Source: an uncultured Eubacteriales bacterium (GTDB lineage: Bacteria; Bacillota; Clostridia; Oscillospirales; UBA644). Taken from it: a DNA stretch of 64,000 nt. Shown piece by piece: positions 16,005 through 25,800 of this stretch (within the stretch, counting starts at the first letter, position 1; each line of letters opens with the position of its first letter). The DNA is taken from positions 1-64,000 of the forward strand of contig URFZ01000012.1 in the NCBI GenBank assembly GCA_900547165.1, written 5' to 3'. Below the pieces are notes generated by a model. The model worked only from the letters and a program-made list of their open reading frames with translations, was not told where the DNA came from and searched no databases. Both the position numbers and the translations under genes were made by a program.

Positions 16005-16904
16005 TCAGGCATTGATAAGGGCAAGAACGTGGTCCCCGCAGGTCAGCATAAGAACACTGATAAGGGCAAGCACTATTCCGACCGTTTTTACGGGCGTCAG
16101 TTTTTCCTTGAAAAGGATAACCGAAAGCGCGACGCTGATAACAAGTATTGCGGCATCCTCAACGGAATATGTGACCGCATTGCCGAGAACGGGAAGAATA
16201 CGCAAAACAAGTTGAAGACCGACCGTTGAAACAACGCAGGTCAAAAACAGAAAGATAACGGATTTTCTCGTTATTTCGAACTCACGCGCAAAGCGTCTGC
16301 CTTTTTTGAATATCAGCCAGACAACGGCAAAGACAGCGGAAATCAGATATGTTATTGCGATGAGTTCGGTATGCTCGTTCGGATAGATGTTCGAATGCAC
16401 CGAAAGCAGCGAGCAGTATATGCCGTTTGAAAGAAAGATTATCAGACAGTAAATATAAAACTTTTTGGAAGTCGTTCTCTGACGGAAGCCCTCCGCATTG
16501 AGGAAAACAAACGCCACAAGCATAACTCCGACGGCAACTATCTGTATTACCGTGGGGACTTTGGACTGAAAGAACGAAACAAAAACGGGGATTATCAGCG
16601 AGCCGAACAGCGACGAAACGGTGGCAACCGAATACGAACCTCTCGAAGCGGCTTTGATAAGACCGAAATTATAAAGTATGAGCATAACGGCGTTGACTGC
16701 CGCTATAAGAAGAGTCATCGGGCTGGTTGACAGATTGAAACCCGTCGAAACCATGTTTATAAGCGCAGTAACAAGTCCGTAAAGTGCGGAAAAAACTATT
16801 GCGGCGCACGAAGTGTCTCCCGGGAAGTGGTCCGAAAACTTCTTCGAAAAAAACGCCTGCAAAGCAAAGCAAACGGACATAATACCCAACATTATATAAA
16901 TCAT
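16005..16904 (-). CDS. EamA/DMT-superfamily transporter
   Basis: A 299-residue membrane protein with about ten hydrophobic helices in two EamA-like halves. The second half ends YSVEDAAILVISVALSVILFKEKLTPVKTVGIVLAL, the region where EamA proteins carry their E-x-L motif. Members export metabolites or amino acids; substrate unknown. The start at 16904 is supported by AGAGGT 6-7 nt upstream; the longer frame to 16976 would add a polar leader. It is divergent from the serine hydrolase gene. Confidence 0.82.
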   Translation of the reverse strand: MIYIMLGIMSVCFALQAFFSKKFSDHFPGDTSCAAIVFSALYGLVTALINMVSTGFNLSTSPMTLLIAAVNAVMLILYNFGLIKAASRGSYSVATVSSLFGSLIIPVFVSFFQSKVPTVIQIVAVGVMLVAFVFLNAEGFRQRTTSKKFYIYCLIIFLSNGIYCSLLSVHSNIYPNEHTELIAITYLISAVFAVVWLIFKKGRRFAREFEITRKSVIFLFLTCVVSTVGLQLVLRILPVLGNAVTYSVEDAAILVISVALSVILFKEKLTPVKTVGIVLALISVLMLTCGDHVLALINA

Positions 16905-17042
16905 TTCACATACCTCTTTCTCTTCGGCGGATATATGATACCATATAATTGTGTCTTTTCGGTGCAAGTTCACCAAATTGACAGAAAGATTTTTGTGTAC
17001 TTTTTGTGGAGCGACTTTTTTTCAAACGATTGACCGCGGCTC

Positions 17043-17071
17043 TTGAAAAAGCCGAAAAAAAATAGTATAAT
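17043..17071 (+). promoter_or_regulatory. Promoter of the serine hydrolase-SDR pair
   Basis: TTGAAA (17043-17048), 17-bp spacer, TATAAT (17066-17071). Confidence 0.65.
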
Positions 17072-17127
17072 CAGTATAGGTCGAGTCTGTTCAGACTATA
17101 AATCAAAACTGTCAACGGAGATTTGAT

Positions 17128-18549
17128 ATGAAAGAATTTTTCGCAACCCCCGACGTCAACGCATCGGCGGTAAACACTTTTTTCGGAGAAAGCCTGAAAA
17201 AAGACAATGAAATACATGCCATGAGCATTTACACCGACAAGGAGAAAAAACTTTCTTTTGCGGCAGAGCCGTATTCACTTGACGACAAAAGAGAAATATA
17301 TTCGCTTTCCAAAAGTTTCACTTCGTGCGCGATAGGTGCTGCATGGGACGACAGACTTATCGACCTCGATGAAAAACTTGTTGATATTTTTCCTGACAAA
17401 TTGCCGGAAAAAGTGAGCAAAAACCTTTCAAAAATGACTGTCAGACATTGCCTGACGATGACAACGGGACATATCGCCTGCGTTATGAGCGAGATTGTCT
17501 TTGAAGAAGATCCCGCAAAAGCGTTTCTTGCGTGCGATGTACCGAAAGAACCGGGAACATATTTTGTATATAATACGGGCGCGTCCTGTATGCTCGGGTT
17601 GATACTCGAAAGAAAGACGGGCAGAAAACTCTTTGACTATGCTTACGAAAAAATCCTGTCTCCGCTCGGGATAAAAGGCGCAACTTGGTCCGAATGTGCG
17701 TCCGCAACAAACGAGGGCGGAATAGGGCTTCATATCAGTTGCAGAGACATAGAAAAGTTCGGGCTTATGCTGGCAAACGGCGGCGAATATGGCGGAAAAC
17801 GCATTCTTTCGCAGGAATGGGTCGATATGGCAGGCGCCGCGCAGGTCTCAAACAAGGAAAACGGAGACAGCGGAACGGGCAACTGGACAAGCGGATACGG
17901 TTTCCAGTTCTGGCGAACCGCGCATGACGGATATCGCGGAGACGGGCTGAAAGGGCAACTCTGCATGGTTATGCCGAAGCATAAGGCCGTTGTTTGCATT
18001 GTTGCCTGCACAAAAGACATGGAAGCGGAAATAGCGGACGCCGTTACACTTGTGGAAAATTTGCTCGGCAAAAGCGATGAAACGTTTAATATTCCCGATT
18101 ATAAACCGTCGGCAACGGATAAAGATATTTCCGATTTTGTCGGGAAAACCGTGATGTTAAAACCTAATCCGATAGGGCTGACTTCCGCAAAGCTCGAAAA
18201 AACGGATACGGGAATAGTTGTAACGCTTTTGAACGGCAACCGCGCGCAAACACTTTTTGCGGGAAACGGCTGTTGGGAAAAAAGCGAGCTTGAACTGCCC
18301 GCAATAACGCCGAAAATTTTGCCGATGATGATTTCAACCCGTCCCGAAAAAGTCCGCATCGCGTCATCTTTCACGGTTGAAAACGGCAAACTCGTTATAA
18401 CGGCGCGCAATCTTTCAAATCCGCACACGGTAATCGTTTCGGCAGAAAAGCAAGAGAACGAAATCACCGTGCATCTCAACACGGTTTGGTTCCCTGAAAT
18501 GCTTTCGGACAACGTTCGTGTTCTGAAAGGAAAAATCGTAAGTCGATAA
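17128..18549 (+). CDS. Beta-lactamase-type serine hydrolase
   Basis: A 473-residue cytosolic-looking protein (no signal peptide). Residues about 1-315 form the class C beta-lactamase/transpeptidase-like domain with SLSK (SxxK, about residue 59), YFVYNTGA (Tyr motif, about 148) and the EGGIGLHISCRDIEKFGLML block common to this family. Residues about 330-473 are a beta-rich C-terminal domain with repeated short strands (TGIVVTLLNGNRAQTLFAGN, IRIASSFTVENGKLVITARN-like) similar to accessory domains of D-aminopeptidases. Substrate unknown. GGAG precedes the ATG. The SDR gene follows by 9 bp, so they form an operon. Confidence 0.82.
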   Translation: MKEFFATPDVNASAVNTFFGESLKKDNEIHAMSIYTDKEKKLSFAAEPYSLDDKREIYSLSKSFTSCAIGAAWDDRLIDLDEKLVDIFPDKLPEKVSKNLSKMTVRHCLTMTTGHIACVMSEIVFEEDPAKAFLACDVPKEPGTYFVYNTGASCMLGLILERKTGRKLFDYAYEKILSPLGIKGATWSECASATNEGGIGLHISCRDIEKFGLMLANGGEYGGKRILSQEWVDMAGAAQVSNKENGDSGTGNWTSGYGFQFWRTAHDGYRGDGLKGQLCMVMPKHKAVVCIVACTKDMEAEIADAVTLVENLLGKSDETFNIPDYKPSATDKDISDFVGKTVMLKPNPIGLTSAKLEKTDTGIVVTLLNGNRAQTLFAGNGCWEKSELELPAITPKILPMMISTRPEKVRIASSFTVENGKLVITARNLSNPHTVIVSAEKQENEITVHLNTVWFPEMLSDNVRVLKGKIVSR

Positions 18550-18558
18550 GAGGTTTAT

Positions 18559-19308
18559 ATGAAAGTTCTTATAACCGGCGCAAGTTCCGGGATAGGCAAA
18601 GAACTTGCGAGAAGTTTTTCAAATCGCGGGGCTTCTCTTATCCTTGCGGCAAGGCGAAAAGACAGGCTCGAAGAATTAAAGAACGAACTGGGCACAGATA
18701 TTGAGATTGTTGTCTGCGACCTTTCGAAAAGAGAAGAAGTTTTCGCGCTTTATGACAGTCTGAAAAACAGCGGCATTGATATTCTTGTCAACAATGCGGG
18801 ATTCGGACTTGTTTCCGACTTTCTGTCGGCGGATATTGACACGGAACTTGAAATGATTGATACGAACGCCGTCGCGCCGCACATACTGACAAAACTTTTT
18901 TACCGTGATTTTGTTCGGAGTGGAAAAGGAAGAATTCTTAATGTTGCATCCTCTGCGGCTTTTATGCCGGCAGGGCCGTATTTTTCGACGTATTACGCTA
19001 CAAAATCCTACATTTATTCACTGACACGTGCCGTTGCAAAAGAAGCAAAAGCACACGGGGTCTGCATAAGTGTTCTCTGCCCCGGACCGGTAAGAACGGA
19101 ATTTGACAGCCGTGCGGGGGTCGCAAGCAGCCTGAAAGGGCTTGACTGCGCCGATGTTGCAGAGTATACGGTAAAAAAGTTTCTTAAAGGAAAGGAAGTC
19201 ATCATACCGGGGGCAAGCATATGTCTGCTCAAATTTGCCGCAAGGCTCTTACCCGATAAGACGTTGATTTCGCTGACGGCAAAACAACAAAAGAAAAAAC
19301 TGAAATAG
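18559..19308 (+). CDS. Short-chain dehydrogenase/reductase
   Basis: A 249-residue classical SDR. The cofactor motif is TGASSGIG (residues 6-13), the NNAG motif is at about 79-82, and the catalytic Ser and YxxxK are in NVASSAAF and YYATKSYIY (about 155-159). Arg at RRKDRL after the second strand suggests NADPH. Members reduce or oxidise short-chain carbonyl compounds; the substrate cannot be inferred. It is co-transcribed with the upstream hydrolase (9-bp gap containing an AGAGG site). Confidence 0.9.
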   Translation: MKVLITGASSGIGKELARSFSNRGASLILAARRKDRLEELKNELGTDIEIVVCDLSKREEVFALYDSLKNSGIDILVNNAGFGLVSDFLSADIDTELEMIDTNAVAPHILTKLFYRDFVRSGKGRILNVASSAAFMPAGPYFSTYYATKSYIYSLTRAVAKEAKAHGVCISVLCPGPVRTEFDSRAGVASSLKGLDCADVAEYTVKKFLKGKEVIIPGASICLLKFAARLLPDKTLISLTAKQQKKKLK

Positions 19309-19372
19309 ATTTATAATAACGGCTGTAAAAATGCGGTTTTACGGTTCTTCGAAAAGTGCGATACAGCAAAAA

Positions 19373-19405
19373 CAGAGCGCTCCGAAAAGGAACGCTCTGC
19401 AATTT
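19373..19405. terminator. Bidirectional terminator
   Basis: CAGAGCGCTCC (19373-19383) and GGAACGCTCTG (19389-19399), one mismatch, with T6 on the plus side and T5 on the minus side. A decayed GGCTGTAAAA/TTTTACGG palindrome lies just upstream (about 19321-19344). Confidence 0.82.
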
Positions 19406-19419
19406 TTTATTCAATGTTT

Positions 19420-21180
19420 TTAATACCCTGCCTCGACAAGACGCGGACAGGTCTTGTGTCCCTTGTATGCGGCGATGTACTGGATCATCCATTGATAATA
19501 CTGATCGCCGAAGCCGCCTTTCATGGGTTCAAGGTCACGGCTGTATTCGGGCGTATAAAGATCGACGAACTGTCCGTTCGGCTGACGCTGAGCAACCCAT
19601 TCGTTCCACCATGTCAGAATGACTATCTTCGGTCTGTACTTAAACGCCTGTTTCCACTGATTGTAGAAAGTAACGCCGTGCTGTCTTGACGTCGCGGACG
19701 GGTAGGACATATAGTTTGCCTGAGCCGCCGCGCAAACGCAGATCTGCTCATAATATGTATTGCCCGTTGTGGTATCTGTTATCGGTGCACGGGGATTGTT
19801 GACGGTATTATTCAGGAAACTCCAATTCTGAGTTTCGGAATTTTGAAGTCCCCACATGGTTCTGTAATTAAACTTCTTTCCAAGTAAAATAGCACCGGCT
19901 GGGGTATTATACTGCGCGGCCCAATCTTTCTCGACCTCAACTCCCGTTGTACCGGTCCCGAGCATAAGCGGTTTTGCAAGCCCGTTTGCATCAACGCGCC
20001 AGTAAACCCAAAGGTCCTTATATTTATCAAGATTTACGATGCTTCTGTATAACTCGTGGCAGACATCCCAGCCTTCAACGTTTCTGTTCCAGAAAACGAC
20101 ATACGGGGTCTTCAAACCCTCGGCACGCATTTTAAGGCAGGTATCAAGCAGAAAAACGGTGGGTTTTACGCCGTAAAGATCCCAGCCTGTCATTCCGCTG
20201 TTGCCGATAATTTCACTCTTCCAACTGGTAAGAACATTCGTATTATCAATCACTATGAAGTCAACGCCCGCATTTGCAAGTTGCGTCATATGGGTTCTGA
20301 CAACATTTTCGTCCATATTCGAATAATAGCCGAGCGCGGGTTCGGACCAATAATGGAAATGATTGGTCGGACCGTAATTTCCCTGCCCCGCAAGTATCTT
20401 CGAAAGGTCGTAGGTTACGCCGAAGTTGTATGCTTTTGCATAATCGTGCCATGTAGAATAGTTGATGCCTACAAGGTCATCTTTGAAAGTTATGTCAAGA
20501 CCGTATTCGGATTCTTTGTAATCGGGATAAAGACTCTTGACATATTTCACATAGTCAGACTCTTCAACGGGTTTGTCAAACTGATCGCTTATAACGATGT
20601 CTCTGCCCGTGCCGCGAACAACTGTTCCGTCAAGCGTCTGCCAGAACGGAACGACATTGATTGCCGTGTCGAACATTGAAGACGGGACACCCGCCAAAAC
20701 ATATGTCATAAAGAATGCGGAACTGTCGGAAATATCCGTCGGTTTGTAAACCGTTCCGTCATTTGCGCAGACAGAAGAATACACGGTCTTCAAATCAATG
20801 CGCTGTTCTTTGCCGTTGACGGAAATAAAGAATCCGGCAGAAGCGTAGTATGCGCTGTCAACGGTTGTGATAAGTCTCAGATCCGCAGACTCGGAAGAAA
20901 GCGTAACGTCCTCTTTGAGTTGGGCTTTGACACCGAGTACACCGCCGTTTACAAATTTTGCATAAGCGTTGCCTGTCAAAGCCGTATACGGAACGGTAAG
21001 AGCCTCATCTTCGAACCAACCCGCAAAAACTTTACCGTCGGAAGTCGGATAAGTGCCCGCCGTCTTATACGGAGCAACGTCGTAGGTTTCGCCGTTCGCA
21101 AGCGCGGCAGTCGGAAGAAAGCCCGCAAGAAGTCCGAGCATAACAAAAGCGACTGCGATGCGCAATAAACTTTTTTTCAT
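19420..21180 (-). CDS. Secreted WNEW-motif protein (GH99/WbsX-like)
   Basis: A 586-residue secreted protein. A signal peptide (about 1-29, ending PTAALANG) is followed by a short FAGWFEDEALTVPY unit (InlB/Listeria-Bacteroides repeat type) and a beta-rich N-terminal part. The C-terminal half (about 250-586) carries HFHYWSEPALGYYSNMDENV, DFIVIDNTN and TWWNEWVAQRQPNG, then YSRDLEPMKGG. The WNEW and acidic-strand signatures are those of the GH71/GH99-like and WbsX TIM-barrel families, so a glycoside-acting enzyme is likely; activity is not established. A paralogue without signal peptide is at 33671-35296. A 39-codon gene precedes it by 42 bp in the same transcript. Confidence 0.78.
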   Translation of the reverse strand: MKKSLLRIAVAFVMLGLLAGFLPTAALANGETYDVAPYKTAGTYPTSDGKVFAGWFEDEALTVPYTALTGNAYAKFVNGGVLGVKAQLKEDVTLSSESADLRLITTVDSAYYASAGFFISVNGKEQRIDLKTVYSSVCANDGTVYKPTDISDSSAFFMTYVLAGVPSSMFDTAINVVPFWQTLDGTVVRGTGRDIVISDQFDKPVEESDYVKYVKSLYPDYKESEYGLDITFKDDLVGINYSTWHDYAKAYNFGVTYDLSKILAGQGNYGPTNHFHYWSEPALGYYSNMDENVVRTHMTQLANAGVDFIVIDNTNVLTSWKSEIIGNSGMTGWDLYGVKPTVFLLDTCLKMRAEGLKTPYVVFWNRNVEGWDVCHELYRSIVNLDKYKDLWVYWRVDANGLAKPLMLGTGTTGVEVEKDWAAQYNTPAGAILLGKKFNYRTMWGLQNSETQNWSFLNNTVNNPRAPITDTTTGNTYYEQICVCAAAQANYMSYPSATSRQHGVTFYNQWKQAFKYRPKIVILTWWNEWVAQRQPNGQFVDLYTPEYSRDLEPMKGGFGDQYYQWMIQYIAAYKGHKTCPRLVEAGY

Positions 21181-21222
21181 AATTGTGCCTCTCTTTCGCA
21201 GGGATAAAATGTGCGATAAAAA

Positions 21223-21342
21223 TTAAAACCAAGGATTCCAATTCGTCTCTTTGTTCTCTCCGCCGTCTTCAAGCGAGGGCATTTGAGAAGTCGTTATAAC
21301 ATCTGCCGTTTCAACGAATTCAATTTCAGGTCTTATAAACAT
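21223..21342 (-). CDS. 39-residue peptide gene
   Basis: A short gene with a full AAGGAGA ribosome site 8-9 nt before its ATG and its own consensus promoter at 21379-21407. The peptide begins MFIRPEIEFVETADVITTS and ends ENKETNWNPWF. The PE-x-E opening followed by a DVITTS segment and a Gly/Asn/Trp-rich tail resembles many unannotated short peptides of gut Clostridia, none with a proven role that I know. There is no hydrophobic signal. It is the first gene of the transcript encoding the secreted WNEW protein, so it could be a leader or a modified peptide precursor; that is inference. Confidence 0.65.
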   Translation of the reverse strand: MFIRPEIEFVETADVITTSQMPSLEDGGENKETNWNPWF

Positions 21343-21378
21343 AGCCGAGAATCTCCTTATTATATAATTTGTATACTT

Positions 21379-21407
21379 ATTATACCGCAATGCAAAGATT
21401 TTGTCAA
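21379..21407 (-). promoter_or_regulatory. Promoter of the 39-residue peptide and secreted WNEW gene
   Basis: Minus-strand TTGACA (21402-21407) and TATAAT (21379-21384), 17-bp spacer, perfect to consensus at both boxes. Confidence 0.82.
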
Positions 21408-21499
21408 TAAGTGTCTGTACGAAAAACATTTGATTTTAATGGTCGAAATCAACAAAAAAACAGACGCATTTTCAGCGTCTGTCACATTTGGTATAAAAA

Positions 21500-21854
21500 C
21501 TGCAAGCGTATAAGCCGAGTTCTGTTCGGAAAATTTCTTTTCCGCTGCGATCATCTATCTCGAACACACGTTACCGTGCGCCTCCAGCTACCTTTAAGAC
21601 ACGATGGGCGGCGTATAAGTCTTTTCTGCGGTATTGCTCCGGATAGGGTTTACACAAACAGACGGCGTTACCGCCGTCCCGGTGGGCTCTTACCCCGCCT
21701 TTTCACCTTAACCGATTGCTCGGATGTTCTTTTCTGTTGCACTGTCCCGGGAGTTGCCTCCGGCGGACGTTATCCGTTATCCTTGCCCATGGGAGCTCGG
21801 ACTTTCCTCAGGGAGAACCTTTCGGCGCATCCCCGCGATCGCACCGCTTGCAGT
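21500..21854 (-). ncRNA. rnpB: RNase P RNA, bacterial type
   Basis: Transcribed leftward. The 5' helix P1 strand CTGCAAGCG (about 21845-21853 complement) pairs with the 3' strand CGCTTGCAG (21500-21508 complement). The universally conserved GAGGAAAGTCCGAGCTCC block is at about 21791-21808 complement, and the 3' end carries ACAGAACTCGGCTTAT, the invariant P4-strand/tail motif. Length about 355 nt is typical. It is the catalytic RNA that trims tRNA 5' leaders. Exact ends are uncertain by a few bases. Confidence 0.95.
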
Positions 21855-21889
21855 ATATTATCTTCTTATGTTCGGTCTTTATTCACGCT

Positions 21890-22255
21890 TCACCAAGCGT
21901 TTGCGCCGTCCGAACCGGGGCGCGGCGGAAGGTCTTTCCCGTCATCTTCGCCGAAATATTCGTCCTGAACGTCGTCCAAATCGACAAGTCTTCTGCGAAC
22001 TCTGTGGTATCTTTTTGCCCCGGGAACGATTTTTCCCGTTTTAATGTCGTGACGTCTTTTCATTTCTTTGAATCTCGGCAAAAGCGCGGGAATACAAACG
22101 GCAATGCCGAAAAGAAGCGCACCGAATCCGAAAATAACAAGAGTTATTTTTGAATCCCAACCTCTGTCTTTAAGAATGAAAAACGGAAAAATAACACCCA
22201 ATACGATGAACAAGACGATGGAAAACGTCAAAGCCCAAACCTGTCCCTGTTTCAT
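21890..22255 (-). CDS. Small two-helix membrane protein
   Basis: A 121-residue protein with two membrane helices (VWALTFSIVLFIVLGVIFPFF, about 6-26; LVIFGFGALLFGIAVCIPALL, about 39-59), then a basic stretch (RFKEMKRRHD, KRYHRVRRRLVD) and an acidic C-terminus. The family is not recognised. GGAAGGTG precedes the ATG. It ends 36 bp before rnpB and reads in the same direction. Confidence 0.72.
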   Translation of the reverse strand: MKQGQVWALTFSIVLFIVLGVIFPFFILKDRGWDSKITLVIFGFGALLFGIAVCIPALLPRFKEMKRRHDIKTGKIVPGAKRYHRVRRRLVDLDDVQDEYFGEDDGKDLPPRPGSDGANAW

Positions 22256-22501
22256 AAAGCACCTTCCGTGAATGATAAAATCTCAAAATCAACGCAGAGC
22301 AAAACTCTGTATTGAATATTATATAACAAAAAAAACGGATTGTCAACAGATGACTTATTTTTTTGCGATAAGAATTCCAAAACAAAATACGTTACAAAAA
22401 AATCATAAATATTCAGATAGAATTTTCCTGTTTGACAATGCATGATTTTGTATATTTTTAACAAACTTCACATTCGAATTAAAAAATACAGCTTGACAGG
22501 C

Positions 22502-22531
22502 TTGACAAGCGATTTATATATATGGTATAAT
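22502..22531 (+). promoter_or_regulatory. Promoter of rpoB-rpoC
   Basis: TTGACA (22502-22507), 18-bp spacer, TATAAT (22526-22531) with TGG before the -10 box. A second TTGACA lies at 22493-22498. Confidence 0.75.
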
Positions 22532-22539
22532 AACCCGCT

Positions 22540-22827
22540 TAATGACAATGAAAATGGGTGTTTGTGCCCCTTTGGGCGGTCAAAAGCGGTTTTTATGTGA
22601 AATCAGAGGCTTTAACAGCGATTTCGGTAACTTTTTTTCAAACATAGGGCAAAGCCTGTACGAGCAGAAACATTGCTCGGTTCGGTCACGGAAAACATCT
22701 GTTTTTTAAGGAAAGCCAATGCCGCGAAAACTGTTATGGGCGCAAAACCGTGATTTCGGGTGTCCGAAGAAAACGTTGTTTAATAATTTTGGTTATAAGA
22801 TAAATTTGAACGGAGTTGATTTTACCG
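22540..22827 (+). promoter_or_regulatory. Long 5' leader of rpoB
   Basis: About 285 nt separate the promoter from rpoB, with no gene. It contains short inverted repeats such as GTGCCCC/GGGC (about 22564-22578) and CGAGCA/TGCTCG (about 22660-22679), then AAAACATCTGTTTTTT (about 22692-22707). This could be an autoregulatory or NusG/termination-controlled leader; the sequence alone does not settle it. Confidence 0.5.
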
Positions 22828-25800
22828 ATGACAGCAAATCTCGATCCCAGAGAGGTCGGCGCGCACTGGTCAACGGATCTCAAACCCGGTCAACTGCAAA
22901 GAGTTGACTTTTCCAAGATCCGACAGATCCAGGCCGTTCCCAACCTGATCGACATTCAGCTCAGATCGTACAAATGGTTCGTTGAAGAGGGAATGAAGGA
23001 CGTCCTCAAAGATTCCTCCAACATCATCGACCATACGGGAACGATAGTTCTCGATTACATTGATTATGCGATCGACAAAGAGCCGAAGTATTCCGAGGCG
23101 GAATGCAAAGAAAGAGATGCGACCTACGCCGCACCCCTGCGCATCACCTGCCGTCTGACGAACAAAGAGACCGGCGAGATTCAGGAGCAGGTCGTGTTCT
23201 TCGGCGATTTCCCGCTTATGACGGAAACGGGAACATTCATCATCAACGGTGCGGAACGCGTTGTTGTTTCCCAGCTCGTAAGATCTCCCGGCGCATACTT
23301 CACAAGAGAAGTGGACAAAACCGGTAACAAACTTTTTGCCGGCACCGTTATGCCGAACAGAGGTCCGTGGATTGAATATGAAAAGGACGCGAACGATGTT
23401 CTGTTTGTAAGAGTTGACAAGGGCAAGAAATTCCCCGTAACAACGCTTATCAGAGCGTTCGGTATCGACACCGACGAAAAGATAAAGGAAACATTCGGCG
23501 AAGACGAATGTGTTCTTGCGACGCTTGAAAAAGAATACGCAACGAAGAAAGATTTCGGCGTATCCGAAACTCCGAGAAATCAGGCACTCAAAGAACTTTA
23601 TATGAAACTCCGTCCAGGCGAACCCGCAACGGTGGACGGCGCGATAGCGCACATAGACAATCTCTTCTTCAACGAGAGAACTTATGACCTGACCCGCGTC
23701 GGCAGATATAAATATAATAAGAAACTTTCTCTTGCGGGCAGAATCACTTCCCGCCCCGCTTCCCGTCCCGTTTGCGACCCCGTCAGCGGCGAAATAATCG
23801 TTGACGCAGGAGAAGTTATCACGAGAGAGAAAGCAAAAGAGATCGAAACCGCAGGCGTTTTCGACGTTTATATCGTCGTTGACGAAAAGGAACTCCGCGT
23901 TTTCTCCAACGGAATGGTCGATATGCTTGAATTCTGCAAGCGCAACGGCTATGAGTTCACGAGAGAGGAACTTGAACAGAACGGCGTTACCGAATGGGTA
24001 AAACTCGACGTTCTCCGCGAAATTCTCGACTCCGCATCAAAGAAAGAGGAGATTCTTGCAGCCGCAAAGGCAAGAATTGCGGAACTCATTCCCATGACTA
24101 TCTGCAACGAAGACCTCTTTGCATCGATAAACTATATCCTCGGTCTGAACCACGGCATCGGTGTGGTTGACGATATCGACCACCTCGGCAACCGTCGTAT
24201 TCGTTCCGTGGGCGAACTGTTGCAGAACCAGTTCCGCATCGGTTTCAGCCGCATGGAAAGAACGATAAGAGAGCGTATGAATATGCAAAATATCGAAACG
24301 CTCACTCCGACAAATCTTCTGAATACCCGCCCCGTCAGCGCGGCAATCAGAGAATTTTTCGGTTCTTCCCCGCTTTCGCAGTTCATGGATCAGACCAACC
24401 CGTTGGCGGCAATTACTCATAAGAGAAGGCTTTCCGCCCTCGGTCCCGGCGGTCTGACAAGAGACCGCGCAAGCTTTGAAGTCCGCGACGTTCACTACAC
24501 GCACTACGGAAGAATGTGTCCGATTGAGACCCCCGAAGGTCCGAACATCGGTCTTATCTCTTACCTTTCGAGTTATGCGCGCATGAATGTTTACGGCTTT
24601 ATCGAAGCGCCTTATCGCAAAATTGAAAAAAGAAAGAACGCCGACGGCGAGATCGAATGCTTCGTTACTGATGAAGTTGAATATATGACCGCGGATGTGG
24701 AAGACGCATACGTTGTTGCGCAGGCAAACGAGCCTCTTGATGAAAACGGCTGTCTGCTGCACAAGAGAGTTGCGGTTCGTTACAGAGACGAGATAATGGA
24801 AACTGACAGAGCAAACGTTGACTACATCGACGTTTCGCCGCGAATGGTCGTTTCCGTTGCGACATCTCTTATCCCGTTCCTTGAAAACGACGACGCTATC
24901 CGTGCCCTCATGGGTTCGAACATGCAGCGTCAGGCAGTTCCTCTCATCAAAACGGAAGCACCCATCGTCGGAACCGGTATGGAATACAGAGCAGGCACGG
25001 ACTCGGGCGTTTGTATCCTTGCCAAAAACGGCGGTGTTGTTGAAAAGGCAGATGCGCGTGAAGTTCTCGTAAGAAACGATGAGGGCATCCTCGACAGATA
25101 TCTTACAACCAAATTCCTCCGTTCGAACCAGGCGACCTGCATCAACCAGCACGTCATCGTCAAGAAGGGTCAGAGAGTTGAAGCGGGACAGGTTCTTGCG
25201 GACGGTCCTTCGACCGACCACGGCGAACTTTCTCTCGGCAAAAATATGCTTATCGGCTTCATGACATGGGAAGGTTACAACTACGAGGACGCGGTTCTTC
25301 TGAACGAAAACCTTGTAAAACAGGATAAATACACTTCCATTCATATAGAAGAATATGAGATAGACGCGAAAGAAACGAAGCTCGGTCCCGAAGAGATCAC
25401 GAGCGACATTCCGGGCGTCGGAAAAGACCTGCTTGCGAACCTTGACGAAAACGGTGTTATCCGTATCGGAGCAGAGGTTCACAGCGGCGACATTCTCGTC
25501 GGCAGAGTTTCGCCGAAAGGCGACACCGAGCAGACCGCGGAAGAAAGACTTCTCCGCGCGATATTCGGCGAGAAATCCAGAGAAGTCCGCGATACTTCGC
25601 TTAAAGTTCCTCACGGAGAAAGCGGTATCGTAGTTGACGTCAAGACATTCACAAGAGAAAACTCAAACGAACTTTCACCCTCGACAAATAAAATTGTCCG
25701 CGTATACCTTGCACAGCGCAGAAGAATCTCTGTCGGAGACAAAATGGCAGGCCGTCACGGTAACAAGGGTGTTATTTCGAGAATACTTCCGCAGGAAGAT

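Noticed and set aside
24037..25614. A 525-codon leftward open frame inside rpoB
   Set aside because: Antisense shadow of rpoB with low-complexity, Arg/Phe/Val-rich translation and no ribosome site.
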